Assembly (NCBI GenBank): GCA_964472015.1
Contig: CAYYIP010000027.1
Span: forward strand, 1 to 23,677
Length of the DNA: 23,677 nucleotides
Direction of reading: 5' to 3'
From: JAAYTD01 sp964472015
GTDB taxonomy: Bacteria; Bacteroidota; Ignavibacteria; Kapaibacteriales; UBA2268
Within the stretch, counting starts at the first letter, position 1. Every line of letters begins with the position of its first letter. A program made the position numbers and the translations under genes. This document shows, in pieces, positions 1 through 8,314 of this stretch. The notes under the pieces were generated by a model. It was not told where the DNA came from and ran no database searches. It was given only the letters and a program-made list of their open reading frames with translations.

Positions 1-56
1 CCGAAATAAGAAAAGCAGGTGGTGTTTTTTATACTCCTCAATATATTGTTAATTAA
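1..56 (+). pseudogene. 3' end of an N6-adenine DNA methyltransferase-like frame, truncated
   Basis: The frame starting at base 3 is open from the window edge and reads EIRKAGGVFYTPQYIVN followed by TAA at 54-56. RKxxGxxYTPxxIV is the segment that opens the methyltransferase domain of many type IIG and Eco57I-like restriction-modification enzymes (motif X region, beside the SAM pocket). In a working enzyme several hundred residues with the SAM motif and NPPY would follow. Here the frame stops three residues after the motif, and the next 100 bases hold no recognisable continuation in any frame. It is therefore most likely a broken gene whose N-terminal part lies outside the window. The alternative, a complete protein that happens to end here, is less likely. 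The match rests on about 14 residues. Confidence 0.5.
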
Positions 57-158
57 AATTATAAATTAAATTATATAATTAGAAGATTATATTTAATAAG
101 TAAACATTTTTTTATAATTTTTATATTAATGAAATGATATTAATATATTTATTTTTAT

Positions 159-956
159 CTATTCATAACGTTCTAATTTAAATGTTTCACCTAAATATAA
201 TCTTCTTACTTCTTCATTTGATGCTATATATTCTGCAGTACCAGATATATATATATTTCCATCTATTAGTATATAAGCTCTATCGGTTATAGATAATGTT
301 TCATGCACATTATGATCGGTTATTAATACTCCTATTCCTTTCTTTTTTAGTTGTCTGACCATATTCATAATATCTTCAACTGCAATAGGATCTATTCCAG
401 CAAATGGTTCATCTAATAGAATAAATTTAGGGTTAGAGGCTATTGTACGAGCTATTTCACATCTTCTACGTTCGCCACCGGATAGCATATAACCTTTACT
501 TTTACGTATATGGGTGATATGAAAATCTTCTAATAATTGTTCTAAACGTTCTTTTCGTTCCTTTCTTTTTAATGGTTGTAATTCTAATATTGACATTATA
601 TTATTTTCAACAGACATTTTTCTAAATATAGATGCTTCTTGTGGTAAATAACTTATTCCTAAATGAGAACGTTTATACATTGGTTTTGTTGTAATTAATT
701 TATTATCTAATATAACTTCGCCTGCATTCGGACTTATCATTCCTACTATCATATAAAATGTTGTAGTTTTTCCAGCACCATTAGGACCTAATAAACCAAC
801 AATTTCGCCTTGTTTTATTTCAAGTGATACTCCTTTTACGACAATACGTTTTTTATATTTTTTTACTAAATTAGTTGCTATTAAGAGAGAATTAGTTTTA
901 TTTATATTTGTGTTTATATTATCGTCTGTTTTTTGTGTTACATTAATATCATTCAT
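159..956 (-). CDS. lptB: LPS export ABC transporter ATP-binding protein LptB
   Basis: Cytoplasmic ATPase of the LptB2FG complex, which extracts lipopolysaccharide from the inner membrane and pushes it along the Lpt bridge to the outer membrane. The 265-residue protein has Walker A GPNGAGKTT (about 57-65), the ABC signature LSGGERRRCEIAR, Walker B FILLDEPFAGIDP and the H-loop in ITDHNVHET. The FAGIDP and NVHET wording is typical of LptB and separates it from other ABC ATPases. About 25 residues, rich in Asn and Thr, precede the usual start; a shorter form could not be decided from a ribosome-binding site. It is the last gene of the long minus-strand series. LptF, LptG and LptA are not nearby. 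The implied outer membrane with LPS agrees with the TonB receptor in the window. Confidence 0.93.
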   Translation of the reverse strand: MNDINVTQKTDDNINTNINKTNSLLIATNLVKKYKKRIVVKGVSLEIKQGEIVGLLGPNGAGKTTTFYMIVGMISPNAGEVILDNKLITTKPMYKRSHLGISYLPQEASIFRKMSVENNIMSILELQPLKRKERKERLEQLLEDFHITHIRKSKGYMLSGGERRRCEIARTIASNPKFILLDEPFAGIDPIAVEDIMNMVRQLKKKGIGVLITDHNVHETLSITDRAYILIDGNIYISGTAEYIASNEEVRRLYLGETFKLERYE

Positions 957-1094
957 AAAAAAGAATTTTTATTGTTAAATTTAATATATTCTATATACAA
1001 TATAAATTATTATTGTATTTTATTTTAGATTATTTATTTTTTACTACTAACATAATTAATTATATAAAATAATTATAACTAATTTATTTGTATT

Positions 1095-2018
1095 TTAGTT
1101 CCAATTAATAGAAGTATCTGCCAACTCTGATTGAATACGTACTTTTTCTGTTTGAGAAAAATTATTACGTCCAAAGTTAGCAATTCTAAGATTTTTTAGC
1201 TTATTAATATTTTTTGGCATTTCAGTTAATTCATTTATGCTTATATCTAATTCTATTAATTTTGTTAAATGACTAAAATTGTCAGGTAGTTTTTCTAGAT
1301 CATTTTTAAATAATATTAATTTTTTTAAATTTTTTAATTTACAAATACTATTTGGTAATTCTGTAAGTAAATTATTATATGCTCTTAACTTTGTTAAAGA
1401 ACTCATATTTCCAATATTTTCAGGCAGTTCTATTAAATTGTTTTGATGTACTTCTAATTTATCTAGGTTAATAAGTTTTGTTATTGAGTTTGGTAACTTT
1501 TTTAGATAATTTCCACCAATACGAAGTTTTTTTAAAGAACTCATATTTCCGATATTTTCAGGTAATTCTAGTAAATTATTTTCATTTAATATTAATTCTT
1601 CAATTGAAGAAATATTAGATATTTCTTCGGGTAAGTATTTTATATTATTATTGCTTAAACTAAGTATTTTTAATTGTTTAAAATTACCTATTGAGTTTGG
1701 TAATTCTATAATGGAATTCCAACTAAGAATTAATAATTCTAGATTTTCTAATCCAGAAATAGTGTCTGGTATTGTAATTAAATTATTACCACTTATATTT
1801 AATTTTTTTAGTTTTTTAAATTTTATAATATCACTTGGAATTTCTTTAATTTGATTATTATAGATTAATAATTCTTCTAAATTACTTAGTTCAAATATTT
1901 CTTGTGGTATTTTTATTAAATTTATATTATTTAAATCTAAAATTTTTACTTCATTTGGGGTTTTCAATGCTAAATCAAGCGAATAAAATATTTGTGGTTC
2001 ATTATTGTTACATTTCAT
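1095..2018 (-). CDS. leucine-rich repeat protein, probably cytoplasmic
   Basis: The 307-residue protein is almost entirely leucine-rich repeats: eleven consecutive units of exactly 23 residues from about residue 23 (LxxLxLxxNxLxxLPxxIxxLxx), then a degenerate capping unit near the C-terminus. The short N-terminal cap (YSLDLALKTPNEVKILDL) resembles caps of other bacterial LRR proteins. No signal peptide or membrane segment is visible, so it probably stays in the cytoplasm as a protein-binding scaffold; no catalytic domain is present. Repeats 6 and 8 share ELPENIGNMSSL, and the DNA is correspondingly similar, a sign of recent internal duplication of a two-repeat block. It sits between lptB and an amidohydrolase with gaps of 80-140 bp. 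The partner and role are unknown. Confidence 0.85.
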   Translation of the reverse strand: MKCNNNEPQIFYSLDLALKTPNEVKILDLNNINLIKIPQEIFELSNLEELLIYNNQIKEIPSDIIKFKKLKKLNISGNNLITIPDTISGLENLELLILSWNSIIELPNSIGNFKQLKILSLSNNNIKYLPEEISNISSIEELILNENNLLELPENIGNMSSLKKLRIGGNYLKKLPNSITKLINLDKLEVHQNNLIELPENIGNMSSLTKLRAYNNLLTELPNSICKLKNLKKLILFKNDLEKLPDNFSHLTKLIELDISINELTEMPKNINKLKNLRIANFGRNNFSQTEKVRIQSELADTSINWN

Positions 2019-2054
2019 TGTGATTATTCCTTATTATTATTGTTTTTGAAATTC

Positions 2055-2094
2055 ATAATTCAATTAATACTATTATAATTCAATTAATAATATT
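2055..2094. repeat. tandem 20-bp duplication upstream of the LRR gene
   Basis: Two adjacent 20-bp copies (2055-2074 and 2075-2094) differ at a single base; the shared core is ATAATTCAATTAATA. They fill most of the gap between the amidohydrolase stop and the LRR start. This may be slippage in A+T-rich DNA, or a paired regulatory site for the LRR gene. Confidence 0.6.
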
Positions 2095-2099
2095 AATAT

Positions 2100-3287
2100 T
2101 TATTTGTTATTTAGCTCATTAAGAGCAACATTTACTATTTCTATAAATAACTTAGTTCCTTTTATTAATATATTTTCATCAGGATTTAGTTTTGGGCTAT
2201 GCAATGTATATTTTTCGGTATTATTAGGATTATTTGCACCTATAAACCAAAAACAAGCAGGTATTTTTTGAGAAAAATATGCAAAATCTTCTGCTAACAA
2301 TTTTGGATCAGTAATTTTTAGTTTTTCTTTACCGAATATATTTGTTGTTGCTTTTTTCACTACATTAACAGCTTTTTCATTGTTTATTAGAGCAGGGTAG
2401 CCGTGTACAATATCTATTGAACAGGAAGTATTATATAATTTTGCTATATCATTGCTTTTGTTTATAATTAACTCTTCTAATTCTTTACGTAATACTTTAT
2501 CAAAAGTTCTCATTACACCTTGCATTTTTACTTCATTTGGAAATATATTTGTTGTATTTCCACCATTTATTGAACATATTGATATAATAGCAGGTGTAAT
2601 AGGATTTCTAAATTTAGTAATCAACGATTGCATAAAATTTATTATGTTTACTGCTGCTAAAATAGCATCATTTCCTAAATGTGGTTGAGCTGCATGGGCT
2701 GCTTTACCGGTAATAGTCCAAAATAATTCATTTGTAGAGGCCATAGCTTCTTTCAATGGAAGGCATATAGTTCCACTGTCTTGCATAGGATCTATATGTT
2801 GTGCAAATATATATTTTATTTCTTTATCTTTTAATATATCTGCTTCTATCATTTTATATGCACCGCCAGGTAAAACTTCTTCACCAGGTTGAAAAATTAA
2901 ACGTACTTTCCCTTGTATTTTATTTTCGTTTTTCTTCAATATTTTTGCTACACCAAGTAAAATTGCCATATGCATATCGTGTCCACAAGCATGCATACGT
3001 CCTGGTATAGTAGATTTGAAACTTAATTCTGTTTGTTCGGTCAAAGGGAGTGCATCTAATTCGGCTCGTAACGCTATACATTTATTTGCAGTTCCTATAT
3101 CTGCAATTATACCTGTATCACCAATTTTTTTTGTTTTTATATTTAATTCATTTAGTATATTTATTATATAATTAGAGGTATTAAATTCTTTAAATCCTAA
3201 TTCTGGATAAGAATGTATATGGCGTCTATATTCTACTAATGTCTCTTGTAAAGTAATTTCTTCTATTTTATCTATTTCTATATTCAT
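2100..3287 (-). CDS. M20-family amidohydrolase / N-acyl-amino-acid deacylase
   Basis: A 395-residue metal-dependent hydrolase of the M20D branch (hippurate hydrolase, IAA-amino-acid hydrolase and N-acetyl-amino-acid amidohydrolase types). These enzymes remove an acyl group from the nitrogen of an amino acid or a related compound. Visible metal-site motifs are HACGHDMH (C101, H103), FQPGEE (E136/E137), FAQHIDP and the C-terminal LHSPKLN histidine. The HAAQP segment belongs to the lid/dimerisation domain. The length is normal and there is no signal peptide, so it should be cytoplasmic. The substrate cannot be told from sequence: peptide scavenging and N-acetyl-diaminopimelate deacetylation are both done by relatives. 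A possible -7 element (TAAATTTG, minus strand) lies about 95 bp upstream at 3379-3386, but without a matching -33 box. Confidence 0.85.
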   Translation of the reverse strand: MNIEIDKIEEITLQETLVEYRRHIHSYPELGFKEFNTSNYIINILNELNIKTKKIGDTGIIADIGTANKCIALRAELDALPLTEQTELSFKSTIPGRMHACGHDMHMAILLGVAKILKKNENKIQGKVRLIFQPGEEVLPGGAYKMIEADILKDKEIKYIFAQHIDPMQDSGTICLPLKEAMASTNELFWTITGKAAHAAQPHLGNDAILAAVNIINFMQSLITKFRNPITPAIISICSINGGNTTNIFPNEVKMQGVMRTFDKVLRKELEELIINKSNDIAKLYNTSCSIDIVHGYPALINNEKAVNVVKKATTNIFGKEKLKITDPKLLAEDFAYFSQKIPACFWFIGANNPNNTEKYTLHSPKLNPDENILIKGTKLFIEIVNVALNELNNK

Positions 3288-3378
3288 AATATATATATAA
3301 TTTTTAATATTATTTATTGATTATTATTAGTAATTATCAATTATTATTAGCACTGATTATAAATTAAATTATTTATAA

Positions 3379-3386
3379 CAAATTTA
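3379..3386 (-). promoter_or_regulatory. possible -7 promoter element for the M20 gene
   Basis: On the minus strand this reads TAAATTTG, a match to the Bacteroidota -7 consensus TAnnTTTG. It overlaps the stop codon of the upstream phosphatase gene. No TTTG is found 19-21 bp further upstream, so the call is weak. Confidence 0.2.
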
Positions 3387-4679
3387 ATAATTACGTGTTA
3401 TAACAACGACAGTTTTATCATCATTATATTTAGCGCCGTTAGTAAAGATTTCTATATTATTAATTATAGACATAACTAATTCTTTTGAATTCAATTGTTT
3501 ATTATTTTTTATTAATTGTACTAATCTATTTACGCCATATTGTTCACCTTCAGCATTTTGAGCTTCTGTTATTCCATCAGAATATATTATTATACGGTCA
3601 CCTTTTTTTATTGTTATACTTTCTACATTAAATTTTTGATTTATTGATAATCCCAAAAAACTATTAGTTGCTTTTAAAAAATCAATATGACCATTTTCTT
3701 TAAAATGTATTGCGGGACAATGTCCAGCGTTTGAGTATAAAGCCAGCCTATTTTGCGAACTTGTTAATTCTATATAAAATAATGTAACGAATCTATCATA
3801 TGGGAAGTAATTAAATATAAGGTTATTTAATCTATATAATAGTGTTGACATACGTGGTCTAAAATAGTTTGCCATTCGTATTGCACCTGATACATAGAAT
3901 GCTTCAATAGATGCTGTTAATCCTTTACTTGCAGCATCAAAAACTACTATTCCTAAACTATTTTCTTCATCATTTGTATTTTGAAAATAATCAAAATAAT
4001 CACCACCTACTGAACTTGCATTATGGCAAATTCCATAAACATCAAAATCACAAAAACTTATTGCAGACGGGGGTAATATTTGATGTTGAATTTCACCTGC
4101 TGCTGATAGTTCTTTATTAATTTTATATTCTTTTTCATTATTTTTTATGTTTCTTAATGTCAGTGAAGCTACATTCCCAATTATAGCTAATGTTTCATTA
4201 AATTCGATTGGTATATTATCAGCATTAAAACTTAATAAATATTTAAAATATTTTTTATTGTTTGGTGCTTTTATATATTCACCTACACCAGTTGTTGAGA
4301 ATAATTTTATACCTTTTGAACGTAATAATTCATTAGACTCTTCATTTATAAATATCTTAGTTTTGACAAGTTCTTTTAATTCTATATAATCATTTATATT
4401 TATAGTAAAATTTGGCTTTAATTTTTTCTTATTTCCAGTTTGATATTTTAATACATAACTTGTACAATCATTATTTATTTCCCAAACTCGACCACTAGAT
4501 ATGTTAAAATTTGGATCTAAAACAATTGCATGAACTAATTTTTTTAGAAATATTAGTTCTTGTTTATAATTTCCAGCAGCTAATTCTTCTACTATTTTTA
4601 ATGTATTTCTTATATTATTACTATCTTTATAATGAATATTGTCATAAAGAGCATTGTAGTTATTATTATTGTCCATCAT
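3384..4679 (-). CDS. SpoIIE/PP2C-type serine phosphatase with N-terminal sensory region
   Basis: A 431-residue protein of the RsbU/SpoIIE family (PPM serine/threonine phosphatases). These dephosphorylate anti-sigma-antagonist-like proteins or other phosphoproteins in stress and growth-control relays. The C-terminal domain (about 195-431) starts at AAGEIQHQILPP, the usual linker helix of this family. The predicted metal-binding aspartates are D227 (GGDYFDYF), D248 (FDAASKG), D368 (YSDGITE) and D420/D421 (NDDKTVVV). Around D248 the usual DxSGKG is DAASKG. Residues 45-190 look like a GAF-like sensor fold but lack a diagnostic motif. No transmembrane segment is seen. No anti-sigma kinase or STAS-domain partner lies in the window, so its target is unknown. 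The gene follows rluA with a 47-bp gap and may be co-transcribed with it. Confidence 0.87.
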   Translation of the reverse strand: MMDNNNNYNALYDNIHYKDSNNIRNTLKIVEELAAGNYKQELIFLKKLVHAIVLDPNFNISSGRVWEINNDCTSYVLKYQTGNKKKLKPNFTININDYIELKELVKTKIFINEESNELLRSKGIKLFSTTGVGEYIKAPNNKKYFKYLLSFNADNIPIEFNETLAIIGNVASLTLRNIKNNEKEYKINKELSAAGEIQHQILPPSAISFCDFDVYGICHNASSVGGDYFDYFQNTNDEENSLGIVVFDAASKGLTASIEAFYVSGAIRMANYFRPRMSTLLYRLNNLIFNYFPYDRFVTLFYIELTSSQNRLALYSNAGHCPAIHFKENGHIDFLKATNSFLGLSINQKFNVESITIKKGDRIIIYSDGITEAQNAEGEQYGVNRLVQLIKNNKQLNSKELVMSIINNIEIFTNGAKYNDDKTVVVITRNY

Positions 4680-4726
4680 ATAAATAATTTATTTAGTATT
4701 GTTATTATATAATAATTAAAATTTTA

Positions 4727-5449
4727 TTATTTTATCAAAGCATATTTATCAAGTACTTGTAGAGTTGCTTTAAAATCTTTTGGATAATCTGCTTCTATTG
4801 TCATTTCACCTTTTGTAGGATGTGTAAAAATTACTTTTTTACTATGAAGAGTTGGACGTGATATTATAGGATGCTCTTCTGAACCTTTTTTTAAATTAAA
4901 ACGTTTTTTTATAGTTGATATATAAAATTCTTTATTATTACCATATAATTCATCTACTAACAAAGGATAACCTACTGCAGCGGAATGTGCACGAATTTGA
5001 TGTAATCTACCTGTTAATAATTGTACTGATACTAATGTAGCAATAGTATATTTTTTTTCAACAGTAAATATAGAAATCGCTTCTTTTCCTCGTATTGATG
5101 GTATAACACCACCTTTTCCTTTTGGATTAGGAAGTAATGGAATATCAATTTTTAATGTATCTTGTGGTAATATACCTTCTAGTATTACGCTATATATTTT
5201 ATTTATTTTTCGTTGATTTAATTGTTCGCTGAGAAATTTATGTGCTTCTGATGTTTTTGCAAATAATATTATTCCACTTGTACCATAATCTAATCTATGT
5301 ACTACATATATTTCTTTATATATTGATTTTAATATTATATTTAATGAAGGTAATTCTTTATTATATCTATCGGGTATAGTTAATAAATTTGCAGGTTTAT
5401 TAATGACTATTATTTGATTATCTTCGAATTGTATATCTAAATCTATCAT
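4727..5449 (-). CDS. RluA-family pseudouridine synthase
   Basis: Isomerises uridine to pseudouridine in rRNA or tRNA. The 240-residue protein has the catalytic-loop motif HRLDYGTSGIILFAKT with the nucleophile D54, and the later RluA-family motif LLTGRLHQIRAHSAAVGYPLLVD. There is no S4 RNA-binding domain before the catalytic domain, unlike RluC or RluD. This places it among the short RluA/TruC/YlyB-like enzymes, whose targets differ, so I give no specific symbol. A good promoter match (5563-5594) and a large hairpin (5499-5547) precede it, giving a predicted leader of about 110 nt. Confidence 0.88.
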   Translation of the reverse strand: MIDLDIQFEDNQIIVINKPANLLTIPDRYNKELPSLNIILKSIYKEIYVVHRLDYGTSGIILFAKTSEAHKFLSEQLNQRKINKIYSVILEGILPQDTLKIDIPLLPNPKGKGGVIPSIRGKEAISIFTVEKKYTIATLVSVQLLTGRLHQIRAHSAAVGYPLLVDELYGNNKEFYISTIKKRFNLKKGSEEHPIISRPTLHSKKVIFTHPTKGEMTIEADYPKDFKATLQVLDKYALIK

Positions 5450-5498
5450 TATAGTATATATTTATATTGAGTAATAAAATTACCTTTTTATATAAATA

Positions 5499-5547
5499 AA
5501 TATTTTACGTATAATATATAAAAAATATATAATATACGTAAAATATT
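5499..5547 (-). promoter_or_regulatory. long A+T-rich hairpin in the rluA leader / after the receptor gene
   Basis: A near-perfect inverted repeat: 15 bp of uninterrupted pairing (5499-5513 with 5533-5547, containing TTTTACGTATA), one mismatch, then 6 more base pairs around an A5 loop. It lies 73 bp after the receptor stop and 50 bp before the rluA start. It may terminate receptor transcripts. If the promoter at 5563-5594 is real, the hairpin also forms about 10 nt into the rluA transcript, where it could act as an attenuator or a 5' stabiliser. Confidence 0.45.
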
Positions 5548-5562
5548 ATTCAATAATTAACA

Positions 5563-5594
5563 CAAATATAAACATTTATAGCTAGAATAACAAA
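5563..5594 (-). promoter_or_regulatory. Bacteroidota-type promoter for rluA
   Basis: On the minus strand TTTG (5594-5591), a 20-bp spacer and TATATTTG (5570-5563) match the Bacteroidota consensus TTTG-N19-21-TAnnTTTG exactly. Transcription should begin near 5558, about 110 bp before the rluA start codon. Confidence 0.5.
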
Positions 5595-5619
5595 ACTTAT
5601 TTATTAATATATTTGTTAT

Positions 5620-8058
5620 TTACATTTCTAATTCATCGTCGGCACCTACATCTTCGCCTCTCTTAGTGCGCTCGATTTTTTGTTTATAATTATTTATTTT
5701 GTAAGAGAATCCTAATGTAAACTGTCTTGAATTATGTTCATGGTTCCATTGACTATAAAACACATTATCTTGATAAGTATATCCTTGCCATTTACTAGTA
5801 TTAAATATATCTCTAATGTTAAAACTTATTGATGCGTCTCCATCTAAGAAGTTATATTTGATTGCCATATCTGCAGAAAAATTAGGATCAAATTTACCTT
5901 GTGCATGAACCATTCCTGAGTTATATCTACCTGATAGTTGTAATTCATATTTTTTGTCCCAATTCATTGAAGATTTTATACGTGTACTCCATATATTACC
6001 ATTTCTATTAGAGCCATTTGTCAAATTATTTGCATCTATTTCAGTTGAAAAAAAGCTATAATTACAATCTATTTTCCACCATTCAGTTATACGTTGCATA
6101 AATATAAGTTCTAATCCTAAATTTTTGGAATTAGATATATTATAAGGTTTTGTTATCATTGTATCGCCTGCATATATAGTTCGATACATTTGTATCATGT
6201 CATCTACATATCTATAGAATAGAGTTGCTGTTATAGTTGTATAATCATAATTTAACATATATCCTAGTTCGGTTAAATATAGTGACTCAGGATTTAAATC
6301 TGAATTTCCTGAACGTAAATTTAAAGGATCTTCATAATCTATAATTGGGTTTAACTCTCTATAGCCTGGTCTACGAAGTCTTCTTGCTATATTAGCATTT
6401 AAAGAATGATTTTCATTTAAGTTATATGATAAATATAAGCTTGGATATAATCCAGTATAATTTTTATTAAATTTCTCTTCTAAGTTTTTTTCAGAATTAA
6501 AATCAGAAACTGTTGTTTCACTACGAATTCCAAGTTGATATTTTAGATTACCTATTTTGCTACTAAATGTTGTATAAAGTGCATATATTGATTCTATATA
6601 ATTATAGATATTACTTTTTCTATCATTTTTTACAAATATATTGTCAATCATATCTTCATATAATATATCATTATGGTTATCTCGTCTTGAAAGTTTGCCA
6701 CCTGCTTCTAATTTTATTGTTTCACATATTGGTAAAGCATAATCAGTTTGTATCGTAAATAAATTTGAATTTGTGTTCTGTTTAGTTTGTTCTAAATTTG
6801 TTGAATATAAAATATCTTGATTATAATTTAATTGCTTATAATCTTTATGTTGATTATTATTAAACATAGTATAATACATATCAAAGAATAGCTCATGACC
6901 TTTATTTTCAAATAAATGTTTATAAGAAATTGCATTCTCTATATTTTGCATATCAGGATTATTGATTTCTTGTCTTGTATAAGATTCGTCATTATGATAT
7001 TCAAAATCATTAAATGCATTTGAGTAACGTTTACGATTATTTATACTAAAAGAATAAGATAAAATATTTTTAGGATTTAAAGAATAATCTACATTTAGCT
7101 TGCCTGACATAAAATTTCTTCTAGTTATGTTCATATTATTATTTGTTAAAATAGAAGTATCTAGTCCAATATAAGCTTCTCTATATTCTGAACTTTTTCC
7201 AAACCCTTTATTAAATCGTCCGGTTAAGTTAGCATTAATACGGAATTTACCAACATTATAACTTCCATTTAAAGAACCATTATATTTCATATTGCCATCA
7301 TCATCAGTGCCTAAGTTTAAATTAATCATACTACTTATACCTTTAAGTTTTTCACGTACAGTAACTATATTTATCATTCCGGCTGTTCCTTCTGCTTCAT
7401 ATTTTGCGCCAGGATTTGTTATTAATTCTATACTTTCTATCATAGAAGCGGGGATTTGATCCAGTGCATCACTACCTGATAAATTAGATGGACGTCCATC
7501 TATTAATATTTTTAAATCGCTACTACCACGCATACTTACAGAACCATCTTGATCCACCGTAACGGAAGGTATATTTGCTAATACATCGGTTGCAGTACTA
7601 CCTAAATTTTCTGCTTCTTGGTTTATTTTGAATACTTTTTTATCTAAACCTATTTGTATTGCTTCTTTATCGGCTAATATTTGTATAGATTTAGTTTTTA
7701 TTGGTGTTTGTTTTAGATATATTGTTTTTAAATTAGTAGTTTCAGTATTTATAACTATATCTTTATAATATGTATCATAACTTACATAAGTACAACGAAT
7801 ATAATATTCTCCTGAAGTTGGAATGCTAATATTAAAATTACCATTTTTATCGGTATAATGACCTGCAACTTGGCTACTATCATTTTTATTATGGATAGTT
7901 ACCGTAGCTCTTATTAAAGGTTTGTTTGTTTCTTGATCTAATATTTGACCTATAATTTTATAGGAAGATTGAGCATAAATAAACTGAGCTTGAAATTGTA
8001 TAAAAGAGAGTAATAAGATAAATAATATTAGCAATTTTTTGGATGATGTATTTTGCAT
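5620..8058 (-). CDS. TonB-dependent outer-membrane receptor, OMP_b-brl_3-like
   Basis: An 812-residue outer-membrane beta-barrel protein that probably takes up a large or scarce substrate using TonB energy. It begins with a signal peptide (hydrophobic LLILFILLLSFIQF, likely cleavage after IYA near residue 29). A carboxypeptidase-regulatory-like beta domain follows (about 34-117, IIGQILDQETNKPLIRATV). Next is a plug domain (about 128-232) with the typical VLANIPSVTVDQDGSVSMRG and LIDGRPSN segments and IESIELITNPGAKYEAEGT. The barrel fills 235-812. This is the architecture of the orphan TonB-linked receptors common in Bacteroidota rather than of SusC. No SusD, TonB, ExbBD or peptidase partner is adjacent, so the ligand is unknown. 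The C-terminal tail is acidic (GEDVGADDELEM). A possible -7 element lies at 8209-8216. Confidence 0.9.
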   Translation of the reverse strand: MQNTSSKKLLILFILLLSFIQFQAQFIYAQSSYKIIGQILDQETNKPLIRATVTIHNKNDSSQVAGHYTDKNGNFNISIPTSGEYYIRCTYVSYDTYYKDIVINTETTNLKTIYLKQTPIKTKSIQILADKEAIQIGLDKKVFKINQEAENLGSTATDVLANIPSVTVDQDGSVSMRGSSDLKILIDGRPSNLSGSDALDQIPASMIESIELITNPGAKYEAEGTAGMINIVTVREKLKGISSMINLNLGTDDDGNMKYNGSLNGSYNVGKFRINANLTGRFNKGFGKSSEYREAYIGLDTSILTNNNMNITRRNFMSGKLNVDYSLNPKNILSYSFSINNRKRYSNAFNDFEYHNDESYTRQEINNPDMQNIENAISYKHLFENKGHELFFDMYYTMFNNNQHKDYKQLNYNQDILYSTNLEQTKQNTNSNLFTIQTDYALPICETIKLEAGGKLSRRDNHNDILYEDMIDNIFVKNDRKSNIYNYIESIYALYTTFSSKIGNLKYQLGIRSETTVSDFNSEKNLEEKFNKNYTGLYPSLYLSYNLNENHSLNANIARRLRRPGYRELNPIIDYEDPLNLRSGNSDLNPESLYLTELGYMLNYDYTTITATLFYRYVDDMIQMYRTIYAGDTMITKPYNISNSKNLGLELIFMQRITEWWKIDCNYSFFSTEIDANNLTNGSNRNGNIWSTRIKSSMNWDKKYELQLSGRYNSGMVHAQGKFDPNFSADMAIKYNFLDGDASISFNIRDIFNTSKWQGYTYQDNVFYSQWNHEHNSRQFTLGFSYKINNYKQKIERTKRGEDVGADDELEM

Positions 8059-8208
8059 ATGTTATTAGCTTGTCTTTTTATTTTTGAAAAATTTATTTTA
8101 TTTATTTTATGAAATTGAAATTTGAATATAAAGGTTAGAGTCTTTTTTAAAAAAAAGGTTTAATATTAATTTTTAAAATATTTTATTTTTTATAGAATTT
8201 TATTAAAA

Positions 8209-8216
8209 CAAAATTA
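8209..8216 (-). promoter_or_regulatory. possible -7 element for the TonB-dependent receptor
   Basis: The minus strand reads TAATTTTG, matching TAnnTTTG, about 150 bp before the receptor start. No -33 TTTG lies at the right distance, so the support is weak. Confidence 0.18.
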
Positions 8217-8253
8217 TAAAAGTAAATATAATAAAAATATGATATATTAAAAT

Positions 8254-8282
8254 AAAATATGGGCATAAATTGCCCATATTTT
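8254..8282. terminator. intrinsic terminator after the CoA-transferase gene
   Basis: A perfect 12-bp stem (8254-8265 with 8271-8282, containing ATGGGCA / TGCCCAT) around a 5-base loop. On the minus strand T-rich sequence follows the stem. It sits 32 bp after the CoA-transferase stop codon, and its shape also allows function in the other direction. Confidence 0.8.
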
Positions 8283-8314
8283 ATAAATATATTTTAAATT
8301 TTTATAATATAAAA

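Noticed and set aside
122..147. A/T-only 9-bp hairpin after lptB as a terminator
   Set aside because: No G-C pair stabilises it, and such palindromes are expected by chance at this base composition.
1651..1854. Plus-strand open frames inside minus-strand genes (for example inside the LRR, M20, phosphatase, receptor, argS, MATE and yidC genes)
   Set aside because: They are antisense shadows of well-supported genes, with hydrophobic low-complexity translations and no family motifs.
1095..2018. LRR protein as a secreted internalin-like surface protein
   Set aside because: No signal peptide, no membrane segment and no sorting domain.
3316..3352. Imperfect repeats of TTATTATTAG between the M20 and phosphatase genes as a CRISPR-like or regulatory array
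   Set aside because: Only two short, imperfect units of low-complexity sequence without regular spacers.
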